From positions 1 to 9,022 of the forward strand of contig JAERMN010000095.1 of NCBI GenBank assembly GCA_016844625.1: a stretch of DNA of 9,022 bases, in the 5' to 3' direction. The notes below the pieces were generated by a model. It had not been told where the DNA came from. It saw only the letters and a program-made list of their open reading frames with translations, and searched no databases. Source of the stretch: Deltaproteobacteria bacterium. Lineage in GTDB: Bacteria > Desulfobacterota > Binatia > UBA9968. A program made the position numbers and the translations under genes. Shown here in pieces: positions 1 to 6,043 of the stretch; position 1 is the stretch's first letter; each line of letters opens with the position of its first letter.

Positions 1-173
1 TTGCCGAGCTCTAGCTCGAGGTCACGCGACTTTTCTTGGTAGACTTTCGCCAGTGCCGAGGCCAAGGGCAGCATCCCGCTGGACCCATCGAGGATGATTG
101 TCTCGGCCGCCGAAACGAACCCGACCTGTGACGCAAGCAGCATAATCACTACGAAACTCTTCTTGAAAAACAT
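1..173 (-). CDS. PstS-type periplasmic substrate-binding protein, N-terminal part only
   Basis: Only the first 57 codons are in the window; the gene continues past the left edge. The start ATG is preceded by a strong Shine-Dalgarno, AGGAGG, ending about 8 bases upstream. Residues 1-22 look like a Sec signal peptide: FFKK, a hydrophobic run VVIMLLASQVGFVS, then a likely signal peptidase I site after VSA. The mature start reads ETIILDGSSGMLPLASALAK, which matches the opening of PstS-like phosphate-type binding proteins (an oxyanion-loop sequence like GSxxxLPLA, followed by a helix of the A..Y..K type). Such proteins capture phosphate or a similar anion in the periplasm for an ABC importer, or act as stand-alone sensors. 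The family call is fairly safe. The ligand is not, because most of the protein is unseen. No transporter genes are visible. The gene is the left neighbour of the repeat region and is not part of the rel operon. Confidence 0.72.
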   Translation of the reverse strand, partial: MFFKKSFVVIMLLASQVGFVSAAETIILDGSSGMLPLASALAKVYQEKSRDLELELG

Positions 174-389
174 ACCAGTTCCTCCTGTTGAACATGATTT
201 GACGTGCCCAATGCCAATGTTTCGTCCACGCGCATACGAAAGCGGCACACTATTCCTAATGCACCTATGACACATCCAAAGATGGAGCAGCAACACTGCC
301 ACTACCCGATAGCCTATAGCCAAACCCAGACAGCCTGATTCACAAGCAATTTTTGCTGGCAACGGCCAAGCAATGAGGCCGGATAATCT
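174..389. other. Upstream region of the binding-protein gene; no gene seen
   Basis: This stretch carries the ribosome binding site of the substrate-binding protein gene and presumably its promoter. I see no clear sigma-70 pair. On the minus strand at 266-272 there is a single TGTCATA, which equals half of an enterobacterial-type Pho box, but no second half-site at the expected 11-base spacing. A weak sigma-54-like GG-N10-GC pair occurs within the minus-strand sequence TGGCAGTGTTGCTGC. Neither is strong enough to be called a site. Confidence 0.4.
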
Positions 390-564
390 CTAGCCCGAAA
401 AATTTATGCTACCAGTAAAACGAACGACAGAGTGTCGATCGAGGTGGAACCCTGGAGGAGCGAAGGCATCAGCGTCAAATGTTTCATCGTCATGTTCGGT
501 GCTCGGCACGATGATAAACCTTTTCACAGGTAATTTAACAGCAGCTCGCCTCGCTTGCCTCTTC

Positions 565-585
565 AAGGCAGAGAGGCTTTGCCTT
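565..585. repeat. Small inverted repeat
   Basis: Six-base arms AAGGCA (565-570) and TGCCTT (580-585) surround a nine-base loop. This is the weakest of the hairpins in the region and could arise by chance. Confidence 0.4.
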
Positions 586-650
586 CGCTCTGGAAGGGTT
601 TCGCCTCGATCGCTGTTGCACCATGAATAATCCGGGGTAGGCGTAGTCAG

Positions 651-671
651 CTTGCTACAGGGTGTAGCAAG
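651..671. repeat. Perfect 9-bp hairpin
   Basis: CTTGCTACA (651-659), loop GGG, TGTAGCAAG (663-671). The stem is perfect and the loop short, so it would fold well in RNA or single-stranded DNA. No T-run follows on either strand, so it does not look like a classic terminator. Confidence 0.7.
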
Positions 672-700
672 AATGCGATAGCTAGCGGTGCATGACGGAA

Positions 701-722
701 GGGCAGCCACAGGGGGCTGCCC
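701..722. repeat. GGGCAGCC/GGCTGCCC palindromic dispersed repeat
   Basis: Eight-base arms GGGCAGCC (701-708) and GGCTGCCC (715-722) with loop ACAGGG, followed by CTACAAAT. The word resembles a short dispersed palindrome that recurs in intergenic DNA of many environmental bacteria. The palindrome is seen directly; the family resemblance is from memory. Confidence 0.65.
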
Positions 723-865
723 CTACAAATCCGATTCCTTTTTGCGTAATTTTCGTTCTTTGCGGCCAATTCTCTGAATCCGAATCTTCTCTACTTTGTC
801 TTGCTATCCAAAAACTAACACCAACATGTTTGTCATAGAGTCCAAAGATCAAGCGGCGTGTGTAG

Positions 866-882
866 GGTGCGCTGGGCGCACC
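866..882. repeat. GGTGCGC/GCGCACC palindromic dispersed repeat
   Basis: Seven-base arms GGTGCGC (866-872) and GCGCACC (876-882) with loop TGG, preceded by TGTAG. It resembles the GTAGGGTGCGC-type short palindromes scattered between genes in many proteobacteria and cyanobacteria. That resemblance is from memory. Confidence 0.6.
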
Positions 883-904
883 ATCGAGCTAACCCGCAAA
901 AATA

Positions 905-924
905 CGCGGACAAGAATGTCCGCG
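905..924. repeat. CGCGGACA/TGTCCGCG palindromic dispersed repeat
   Basis: Eight-base arms CGCGGACA (905-912) and TGTCCGCG (917-924) with loop AGAA, continued by CTCC. It lies 22 bases after the previous palindrome and 17 bases before the TTCGTGGTGAA element, so the repeats are packed almost end to end. Confidence 0.65.
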
Positions 925-941
925 CTCCCTTAGACTCCGAA

Positions 942-962
942 CTTCGTGTCCTTCGTGGTGAA
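942..962. repeat. CTTCGTG-type interspersed repeat, copy 1
   Basis: Tandem-like CTTCGTGTC / CTTCGTGGTGAA; the minus strand reads TTCACCACGAAGGACACGAAG in two parts. The 14-mer TCCTTCGTGGTGAA (949-962) recurs exactly at 1289-1302. This word is a familiar interspersed repeat of deltaproteobacterial and related genomes (from memory). Confidence 0.65.
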
Positions 963-990
963 CAGTTCCTATCTTCTTTGGTTGCGGCTG

Positions 991-1006
991 TTCGCCGACA
1001 GGCGAA
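991..1006. repeat. Perfect 6-bp hairpin, first of a twin pair
   Basis: TTCGCC (991-996), loop GACA, GGCGAA (1001-1006). It sits three bases before a second, stronger hairpin, and the two look like one paired element. Confidence 0.65.
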
Positions 1007-1009
1007 CCT

Positions 1010-1037
1010 CTTTTCCCCAGCGTAGTCTGGGGAAAAG
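1010..1037. repeat. Perfect 11-bp hairpin, second of a twin pair
   Basis: CTTTTCCCCAG (1010-1020), loop CGTAGT, CTGGGGAAAAG (1027-1037). This is one of the two longest perfect stems in the window. It lies about 290 bases beyond the rel stop codon on the transcript side. There is no T-run after the stem, so any terminator role would have to be non-canonical. Confidence 0.75.
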
Positions 1038-1116
1038 CGTGTCTTACTATCGATGAAAGTTTTCGCAATCTGGGCAAATTTTTCGCTGACCTGTAGCACT
1101 CCAACACGGAGATTGA

Positions 1117-1144
1117 CTCGCGCCAAGGCGCCAAGCACGCCAAG
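1117..1144. repeat. GCCAAG-rich interspersed repeat, intact copy
   Basis: The copy starts CTCGCGCCAAG (1117-1127) and continues with two further GCCAAG words up to 1144. Its first eleven bases form a perfect inverted repeat with CTTGGCGCGAG at 1241-1251. The same word family is common in intergenic DNA of deltaproteobacteria-like genomes (from memory). Confidence 0.65.
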
Positions 1145-1198
1145 TTAGCAAAACAAACATAGATAATCTCACAAACGATTGTCGCCGTTTTTCTCCGA

Positions 1199-1251
1199 CC
1201 TTGGCGGCCTTGGCGTCCCTTCGACTTCGCTCAGGACATGCTTGGCGCGAG
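1199..1251. repeat. GCCAAG-rich interspersed repeat, inverted and interrupted copy
   Basis: Read on the minus strand this copy begins CTCGCGCCAAG like the copy at 1117-1144. A block of about 24 bases follows (1217-1240), and then the GCCAAG series resumes (CGCCAAGGCCGCCAAGG). The simplest reading is one repeat type inserted into another. Confidence 0.6.
1217..1240. repeat. CCTGAGCGAAGTCGAAGG-type dispersed repeat
   Basis: The plus strand carries CCTTCGACTTCGCTCAGGAC (1218-1237). Its translations give the tell-tale strings LRLRSGHA on the plus strand and ACPERSRRDAK on the minus strand. Both are well known as artefact peptides from a short repeat spread through many environmental bacterial genomes. 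Identification rests on these words, seen directly. Mobility and function are unknown. Confidence 0.75.
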
Positions 1252-1288
1252 ATCTTCCGAGTCTCGGTTGCGGCTCTGCGGCGCGGGG

Positions 1289-1302
1289 TCCTTCGTGGTG
1301 AA
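1289..1302. repeat. CTTCGTG-type interspersed repeat, copy 2
   Basis: TCCTTCGTGGTGAA, identical to 949-962 and in the same orientation, ends 27 bases from the rel stop codon. A shared 10-mer GGTTGCGGCT lies after copy 1 (980-989) but before copy 2 (near 1266), so the two contexts are not a simple duplication. Confidence 0.6.
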
Positions 1303-1329
1303 AAGATTTTTCTGCGGTCACTCTCCGTA

Positions 1330-3540
1330 TCAGTGCAGTTCTTCCCTGGACGGCTGATCGGATTCAATTTTACCACCGGTTCGGCCGCGGGCGCGCACCG
1401 CTTTGTAGACCCCTTTCACTTTTGAGATGTTGAGCAGCACTTCTTTCAAGTGTTCGGAGCTTTTGATCATTACCTCGAAGGTATTGATCGCGCGCTCACT
1501 CGAAGTGCGGATTTGCGCCCTGGCGATATTTGCCTCGGCGCTGGTGATCGCCGCGCTGATCGCCGCCAGCAACCCAGGTTGATCAACGCAAGTGACTTCG
1601 ATCTTGACCGGCCGCGGCGCCTGGCCACTATCTTCCCAGCTCACTTCAGTTTTTCGCTGCGGATCGCTTTCCAACACGGTAGAGCAACCGACCGTATGCA
1701 CCGTCACACCACGCCCACGGGTGATAAATCCGACAATCGCTTCGCCCGGTAACGGATGGCAGCACAGCGCAAATCGTACCAGCACATCGTCGACGCCTTT
1801 GACCCGAATCCCTAAACCGCGCCGCTGTTTGGAAACCATGCGGAACAGGGATTGCAGCGAGCCGTCGGCCTTTTTCGGTCCAGCTTCCAATTTCTCCGGC
1901 GAGATTAGTTTCGCCAACACATGGCGCGTGGTGAGCCGACCGTAACCGATGGCGGCGAACAACGCCTCTTCGTCCTTCACGCCCAATTCTTTGATCAGCG
2001 CTTCGGTCTTGCCCTCTTCGCGCAGCATGGCGTAATCCATTTGGTAGCGCTGCAAATCACCTTCAAGAATCTGCCGGCCCAAAACGACGCTGCGCTCGCG
2101 CTGCTGCGCTTTCAGCCAATTGCGAATCTTCGATTGGGCGCGCGGCGTTTTTACCCATTTGAGCCAATCGCGGGTCGGCGCCTGTTGCTGCGTCGTGATA
2201 ATTTCCACCGTGTCGCCGCTACGGAGAATATATCGGAGTGATACCAATTGCCCGTTCACTCGCGCGCCGGAGCAATGCTGACCGACTTCGGTGTGAATCC
2301 GGTAGGCAAAATCGATGACCGTGGAGCCCTTGGAAAAATTCAACAGATCCCCTTTCGGCGTGAACACATACATCGACGTCGAGAACAAATCTTCTTTAAG
2401 GCTTTGTAAAAATTCCTGCGGGTCTTGCAGGTTTTCTTGCCACTCCAGCAGTTGGCGCAGCCAGGAGAAGCGGCGAAAATCGCTAATCTGAAAATCTTCA
2501 CCTTCCTTGTAGCGCCAATGGGCCGCGATCCCTTCCTCGGCGACGCGATGCATCTCGTGGCTGCGAATCTGGATCTCGATGCGCTCGCCGTAGGGGCCGA
2601 TCACGCTGGTGTGCAGCGACTGATACAGGTTCGGCTTGGGCAGTGCTATATAATCTTTAAAACGGCCCGGCACCGGGCGCCACTGTTGGTGCACGATGCC
2701 GAGAGTCTCGTAACATTCGCGCGGCGTGTCGACCAAGATACGAAACGCGACGAGATCATAAATCTGATCGTAGAGCAGATTTTGACTCTCCATCTTTTGA
2801 TAGATGCTGAAGAAATGCTTGGGCCGGCCAGTGACTTCGGCTTCGATCCCTTCGGTTTCGAGCTTCTTGGTGATAATCGAAATCACTTCGTCGATATATT
2901 TTTCCCGATCGGTCTTTTTTTTCGCGACGTTGCGCTTGAGCTGATAGTAAATCTCTGGGTGAAGATACTTGAGCGCGAGATCTTCGAGCTCGGTCTTGAT
3001 CCAGGCGATGCCAAGACGGTGCGACAGCGGCGCGTAAATATCCAACGTTTCCTGCGCCGTGAGAATCTGTTTTTGCCGCGGCATATGGTCCAAGGTGCGC
3101 ATATTGTGCACCCGGTCGGCGAGCTTGATTAGAATCACCCGCACGTCCTTGCCCATGGCGAGCAGCATTTTGCGAAAATTCTCCGCCTGCTTTTCTTCCT
3201 GGCTGCTGAAATTGGCCCGGCTCAATTTGGTCACGCCGTCGACCAGAGCGGCAACTTCCCGGCCGAATGAGCTTTTGATTTGATCCAACGTCGCCAAGGT
3301 ATCCTCGACCGTATCGTGCAACAGCGCGCTGACCACGCTCGGTACGTCGAGCTTCAGTTCGGCGATGATATCGGCGACCGCCATGGGATGAATCAGATAG
3401 GGTTCGCCTGACAGGCGCTTTTGCCCCTGGTGAACCTTGGCGGAGAATTCGTAGGCGGCACGGATCAGCTCGCCATCCGCGGCGGGATAGTAGGACTGGA
3501 CTTTCTCAACCAGCTCGGTGACTTTGCTGTCCTTGCTCAT
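1330..3540 (-). CDS. rel/spoT: Bifunctional (p)ppGpp synthetase/hydrolase, long RSH enzyme
   Basis: A cytoplasmic stringent-response enzyme that makes (p)ppGpp from ATP and GDP/GTP and also hydrolyses it. At 736 residues it is full length, with the classical domain order. The N-terminal HD hydrolase has H51, HDTVED at 75-80 and ADRVHNMRTL at 141-150. The synthetase follows at about 240-345, with RFKDYIALPKPN at 293-304, YQSLHT at 306-311 and EIQIRS at 322-327. TGS lies near 388-449, the conserved-cysteine domain at about 590-620 (CC at 593-594, C619), and ACT at about 643-718. Intact HDxxED predicts active hydrolase. RFKD fits the RxKD motif of bifunctional enzymes rather than the ExDD of RelA-only enzymes. 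The ATG has GGAG only a few bases upstream, and gmk ends 19 bp before it, so it is probably read from the gmk transcript. The gene ends the operon. The name rel is preferable if this is the only long RSH protein in the genome, which cannot be seen here. Confidence 0.95.
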   Translation of the reverse strand: MSKDSKVTELVEKVQSYYPAADGELIRAAYEFSAKVHQGQKRLSGEPYLIHPMAVADIIAELKLDVPSVVSALLHDTVEDTLATLDQIKSSFGREVAALVDGVTKLSRANFSSQEEKQAENFRKMLLAMGKDVRVILIKLADRVHNMRTLDHMPRQKQILTAQETLDIYAPLSHRLGIAWIKTELEDLALKYLHPEIYYQLKRNVAKKKTDREKYIDEVISIITKKLETEGIEAEVTGRPKHFFSIYQKMESQNLLYDQIYDLVAFRILVDTPRECYETLGIVHQQWRPVPGRFKDYIALPKPNLYQSLHTSVIGPYGERIEIQIRSHEMHRVAEEGIAAHWRYKEGEDFQISDFRRFSWLRQLLEWQENLQDPQEFLQSLKEDLFSTSMYVFTPKGDLLNFSKGSTVIDFAYRIHTEVGQHCSGARVNGQLVSLRYILRSGDTVEIITTQQQAPTRDWLKWVKTPRAQSKIRNWLKAQQRERSVVLGRQILEGDLQRYQMDYAMLREEGKTEALIKELGVKDEEALFAAIGYGRLTTRHVLAKLISPEKLEAGPKKADGSLQSLFRMVSKQRRGLGIRVKGVDDVLVRFALCCHPLPGEAIVGFITRGRGVTVHTVGCSTVLESDPQRKTEVSWEDSGQAPRPVKIEVTCVDQPGLLAAISAAITSAEANIARAQIRTSSERAINTFEVMIKSSEHLKEVLLNISKVKGVYKAVRARGRTGGKIESDQPSREELH

Positions 3541-3559
3541 GGCTCCGATGACCCCGTAT

Positions 3560-4189
3560 TTAGCGCAGCGGCTCGACCAGCCACTTGCGCACTCTTGAGG
3601 TTCTCGCTCGTTCCGCTTCGACTATAGCGCTTAGAGACTTGACGGCGGCGCCAACCTCTCGATTGACAACGTAATAATCATACTTGATTATCTCGCCTAT
3701 TTCACCCCGCGCGTTGGCGAGCCGGCGTGCGATAATCGCTCGGCCATCGGTGCCGCGGGCGGACAAGCGGCGCTTCAACTCGGCCATGGACGGCGGCAAA
3801 ACAAACACCGCCACCGCTTCGGGATAGGCATGTTTGATTTTCTGTGCGCCTTGGACGTCGATATCGAGGAAAATATCCCGTCCGGCTTTGATCGCCCGAT
3901 CGAGCGGCTTTTTCGGCGTGCCGTAAAAATAATCATGCACGTGCGCCCATTCGGCGAATTCGCCGCGCCGCTTGAGCGCGTCGAACTGGCGCTCGGTGAT
4001 AAAGCGGTAATCCCGCCCACTGATCTCGCCGCGGCGGCGCGCCCGTGTGGTGCACGAGAGCGAAAGTCTGATGTCCGGATAAATTTCGCGCAGGCTATTG
4101 TAGAGTGTCGTCTTACCGGCGCCGGATGGCGCTGAAAGAATAAAGATGATGCCGTGGCGCTTGGAGAGCGGACTCGGTTGCCGTTTCAT
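3560..4189 (-). CDS. gmk: Guanylate kinase
   Basis: Cytoplasmic enzyme that phosphorylates GMP to GDP using ATP, essential for guanine nucleotide supply. Its 209 residues are the usual length. After a short 12-residue leader comes the core strand GIIFILSAPSGAGKTTL, with the P-loop at 20-28. The GMP-binding segment TTRARRRGEISGRDYRF follows, in which the usual proline of TTRxPRxGE is replaced by Arg. EFAEWAHVHDYFYGTP and DIDVQGA, both family hallmarks, come next, and YDYYVVN marks the C-terminal part. The start ATG overlaps the yicC stop as ATGA. No Shine-Dalgarno is evident, pointing to translational coupling. The product GDP is a substrate of the Rel enzyme encoded directly downstream, and (p)ppGpp inhibits Gmk in many bacteria, so the pairing makes biochemical sense. 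The gene rpoZ, which often follows gmk, is missing. Confidence 0.96.
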   Translation of the reverse strand: MKRQPSPLSKRHGIIFILSAPSGAGKTTLYNSLREIYPDIRLSLSCTTRARRRGEISGRDYRFITERQFDALKRRGEFAEWAHVHDYFYGTPKKPLDRAIKAGRDIFLDIDVQGAQKIKHAYPEAVAVFVLPPSMAELKRRLSARGTDGRAIIARRLANARGEIGEIIKYDYYVVNREVGAAVKSLSAIVEAERARTSRVRKWLVEPLR

Positions 4190-5046
4190 TCGATGTTTTG
4201 CGTCTGCTCGCGGATTTTTTCGACCCGCTCTTTACCCTGGAGCACGAGTTGCGTCACCGGGATGAACGGCACTTTGGAGCTGATCGTGTTGAGCTCGCGG
4301 TTGACTTCCTGGAGCATGAAATCGATCCTTTTGCCCACCGGCTCGCGCTCACGCACGACCTTCGCCAAAGCCACGACGTGGGTCTTTAAGCGCACCAACT
4401 CTTCGTTGATGTCGCCCTTGAAGCCCACGTTAGAAATTTCCGCGGGCTCCTTTCCCACGAAACCGCCGTTCTGCCCCTCTCCCGGCGGCCCCTTGTGCAA
4501 GCGAATGCCGTTCTCGGCGGCGCGCGCTTCCAGACTCTTGACAACTTTGCGCAAGTGCGTGATCTGCGATTCCATATCAGCGCGCAGATGCGCCCCTTCG
4601 CGCTCGCGCGATTGCTCGAGCTTTCTTAGCGCACCGATCAATGTCTTCATCACCGCCTGTCGTTCGCTGGCGCTATCGATCGCCACTTCGCGTACGTGAA
4701 ACACATCCGGGATGGTCGAGAGCAGCGACACACCGATCTCACCGGCCAATTTATATTTCTTTTGCAGCTGGCTGACCCCGGCGACATACTGCCCGACCAA
4801 CGCCTCATCCATTTCGAGTTTTCGGCTTTGCCCCTTGCCGGCATAGCGATTGACATAAAGATCGATCCGGCCACGGGATATCTTCTCGCGCACCAGTTTG
4901 CGCACATCCTCTTCGAAGGATAGATATTCCCGCGGCGCGCGCACCTGCAAGTCGAGGTGGCGGTGATTGACGCTACGAATTTGCACGGTCACCTTGGCGC
5001 CTTTGATGTTCTGCGATGCTTCGCCGTATCCAGTCATGCTCTTCAT
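4186..5046 (-). CDS. yicC: YicC/YloC family endoribonuclease-type protein
   Basis: At 286 residues it is the usual length for the family. The N-terminus MKSMTGYGEAS and VNHRHLDLQVRAP (27-39) are hallmark YicC_N motifs. The C-terminal DUF1732 part contains GDINEELVRLKTH (211-223), the block EPVGKRIDFMLQEVNRELNT (235-254), and the closing VEKIREQTQNIE. Members act in RNA turnover: B. subtilis YloC is an endoribonuclease, and E. coli YicC promotes decay of the small RNA RyhB. The start overlaps the kinase gene stop as ATGA, and its own stop overlaps gmk in the same way, so the three genes are coupled. Linkage yicC-gmk is widely conserved. Odd point: residues 185-199 are rich in Gly and Pro (KGPPGEGQNGGFVGK) where relatives usually have a helical RLxxEVALLA-type segment. 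Confidence 0.93.
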   Translation of the reverse strand: MKSMTGYGEASQNIKGAKVTVQIRSVNHRHLDLQVRAPREYLSFEEDVRKLVREKISRGRIDLYVNRYAGKGQSRKLEMDEALVGQYVAGVSQLQKKYKLAGEIGVSLLSTIPDVFHVREVAIDSASERQAVMKTLIGALRKLEQSREREGAHLRADMESQITHLRKVVKSLEARAAENGIRLHKGPPGEGQNGGFVGKEPAEISNVGFKGDINEELVRLKTHVVALAKVVREREPVGKRIDFMLQEVNRELNTISSKVPFIPVTQLVLQGKERVEKIREQTQNIE

Positions 5047-6026
5047 ATTTTGTCTGCAATACTCCTTTTAAGTTTTTCACCAGGCACGGCCACAGTGCCA
5101 ACCTCGTCGCCGACGAATCCCGCGGCGATATTGGCCAACAGCGCAGCCTCTTCGTAACTACCCCCGCTCGCCAACGCCAAGGCGCACACCGCCACGACGG
5201 TATCGCCGGCGCCGGTTACTTCGAAGACGTCGCGCGGCTCAGTGGGGAAATGTTTAACCGCCTGGCGCGGGCGAAACAGACTCATGCCATCGGCGCCGCG
5301 GGTAATCAACACCGCCTGGGCGCGCCACCGACGCACCAGCTTGGCTCCCGCGGCGCGAAGCGACGCCGCATCGTCGATCGCAATCGCCGCGGCCTCGCTC
5401 GCTTCGCTCTTGTTCGGCGTGATCAGTGTGGGAAAACGATAGTGTCTGTAATTTTCTTTCTTGGGATCGATGACGCAAATCACTTTGCTGCGCACAACCC
5501 GATCGGCAACGACGTCGAGCAGTTCCTCGTGGACCACCCCCTTGCCGTAATCGGAAATGATGATGCCATCGTAACGACCGAGCGCGCTACGAATAAAATC
5601 GCGCAATTTTTTGCGCGTCGCTGCGCTGGCCGGCTGGCCGCTCTCGCGGTCAAGCCGGACAATCTGCTGGTGGCGCGGGCTGGCGATGATGCGGATTTTT
5701 TGAATCGTCGCAACCGCGCCGTCGAAGCACACCCCGGCGGTGGAGGCGCCGGTTTTGCGCAACGCCGCAACCACGCAATTGCCGCCCTCGTCATTGCCAA
5801 CAATACCGCATGCGGTTACTCGCCCGCCGAGAGACCGAACATTGTGAACGACATTCGCGGCGCCACCTAAACTGGTGCTTTCCGACAATACCCTCACTAC
5901 GGGCACCGGCGCTTCGGGTGAAATGCGCTCGACTTCGCCGCGGATAAAGCGATCGAGCATAAGATCGCCAACGACTAACAGATTGGTTCGAGCAAATTTT
6001 TCGACGAGTTTTAAGAGATTGTCCAT
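5043..6026 (-). CDS. hldA: D-glycero-beta-D-manno-heptose-7-phosphate kinase (PfkB family), stand-alone
   Basis: Phosphorylates D-glycero-D-manno-heptose 7-phosphate at C1, a step in making ADP-heptose for the lipopolysaccharide inner core. Its 327 residues correspond to the kinase half of E. coli HldE, and no cytidylyltransferase domain is fused. Motifs visible: VVGDLMLDRFIRGEVERISP (18-37) and LGGAANVVHNVRSLGG (53-68), which are the RfaE1-type sugar-binding N-terminus. ISDYGKG (157-163), DPKK (187-190) and TPNKSEA (203-209) follow. TGAGDT at 271-276 carries the catalytic Asp 275. Spacing to the upstream glycosyltransferase is 17 bp, and the stop overlaps yicC as ATGA. No good Shine-Dalgarno is visible before the ATG. 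A plain PfkB sugar kinase is the alternative, but the ERISPEAPVPV segment strongly favours the heptose enzyme. The partner guanylyl/adenylyltransferase gene is not in the window. Confidence 0.9.
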   Translation of the reverse strand: MDNLLKLVEKFARTNLLVVGDLMLDRFIRGEVERISPEAPVPVVRVLSESTSLGGAANVVHNVRSLGGRVTACGIVGNDEGGNCVVAALRKTGASTAGVCFDGAVATIQKIRIIASPRHQQIVRLDRESGQPASAATRKKLRDFIRSALGRYDGIIISDYGKGVVHEELLDVVADRVVRSKVICVIDPKKENYRHYRFPTLITPNKSEASEAAAIAIDDAASLRAAGAKLVRRWRAQAVLITRGADGMSLFRPRQAVKHFPTEPRDVFEVTGAGDTVVAVCALALASGGSYEEAALLANIAAGFVGDEVGTVAVPGEKLKRSIADKI

Positions 6027-6043
6027 GCTGGCCGATAAGCGTA

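Larger units (their letters stand above)
390..1329. other. Gene-free region; repeat mosaic on its right side
   Basis: Nearly one kilobase between the binding-protein gene and the end of rel, without a convincing gene. Open frames here (for example 390-710 minus and 1047-1376 minus) are short, mutually overlapping and match no family I recognise. Parts of the second one simply translate repeat sequence. From about 560 to 1302 the region holds at least six perfect inverted repeats (stems of 6 to 11 bases) and several interspersed-repeat words, listed separately. Positions 390-560 contain nothing I can name. No rho-independent terminator with a T-run is evident downstream of rel, although one of the hairpins might serve. 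Confidence 0.6.

Noticed and set aside
390..710. Overlapping open frames on both strands (390-710 minus, 406-630 plus)
   Set aside because: No recognisable motif, no ribosome binding site of note, both strands open over the same bases, and the flanks are repeat DNA. I cannot support a gene; the stretch could be decayed sequence or an unknown repeat.
560..1302. CRISPR array
   Set aside because: The repeats differ from each other, and there is no regular repeat-spacer period and no cas gene.
833..1376. Minus-strand and plus-strand open frames of 74-109 codons in the repeat region
   Set aside because: Their peptides (ACPERSRRDAK, LRLRSGHA, FSPRRT) are translations of dispersed repeats, and two of them run into the 3' end of rel. 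They are not genes.
2425..3132. 235-codon open frame antisense to rel
   Set aside because: It lies wholly within the strongly conserved rel coding sequence and is explained by GC-biased codon use; the peptide resembles no family.
5016..5870. 284-codon open frame antisense to the heptose kinase
   Set aside because: Long, but entirely opposite a gene with clear PfkB motifs, with Arg/Ala/His-rich shadow composition and no motif.
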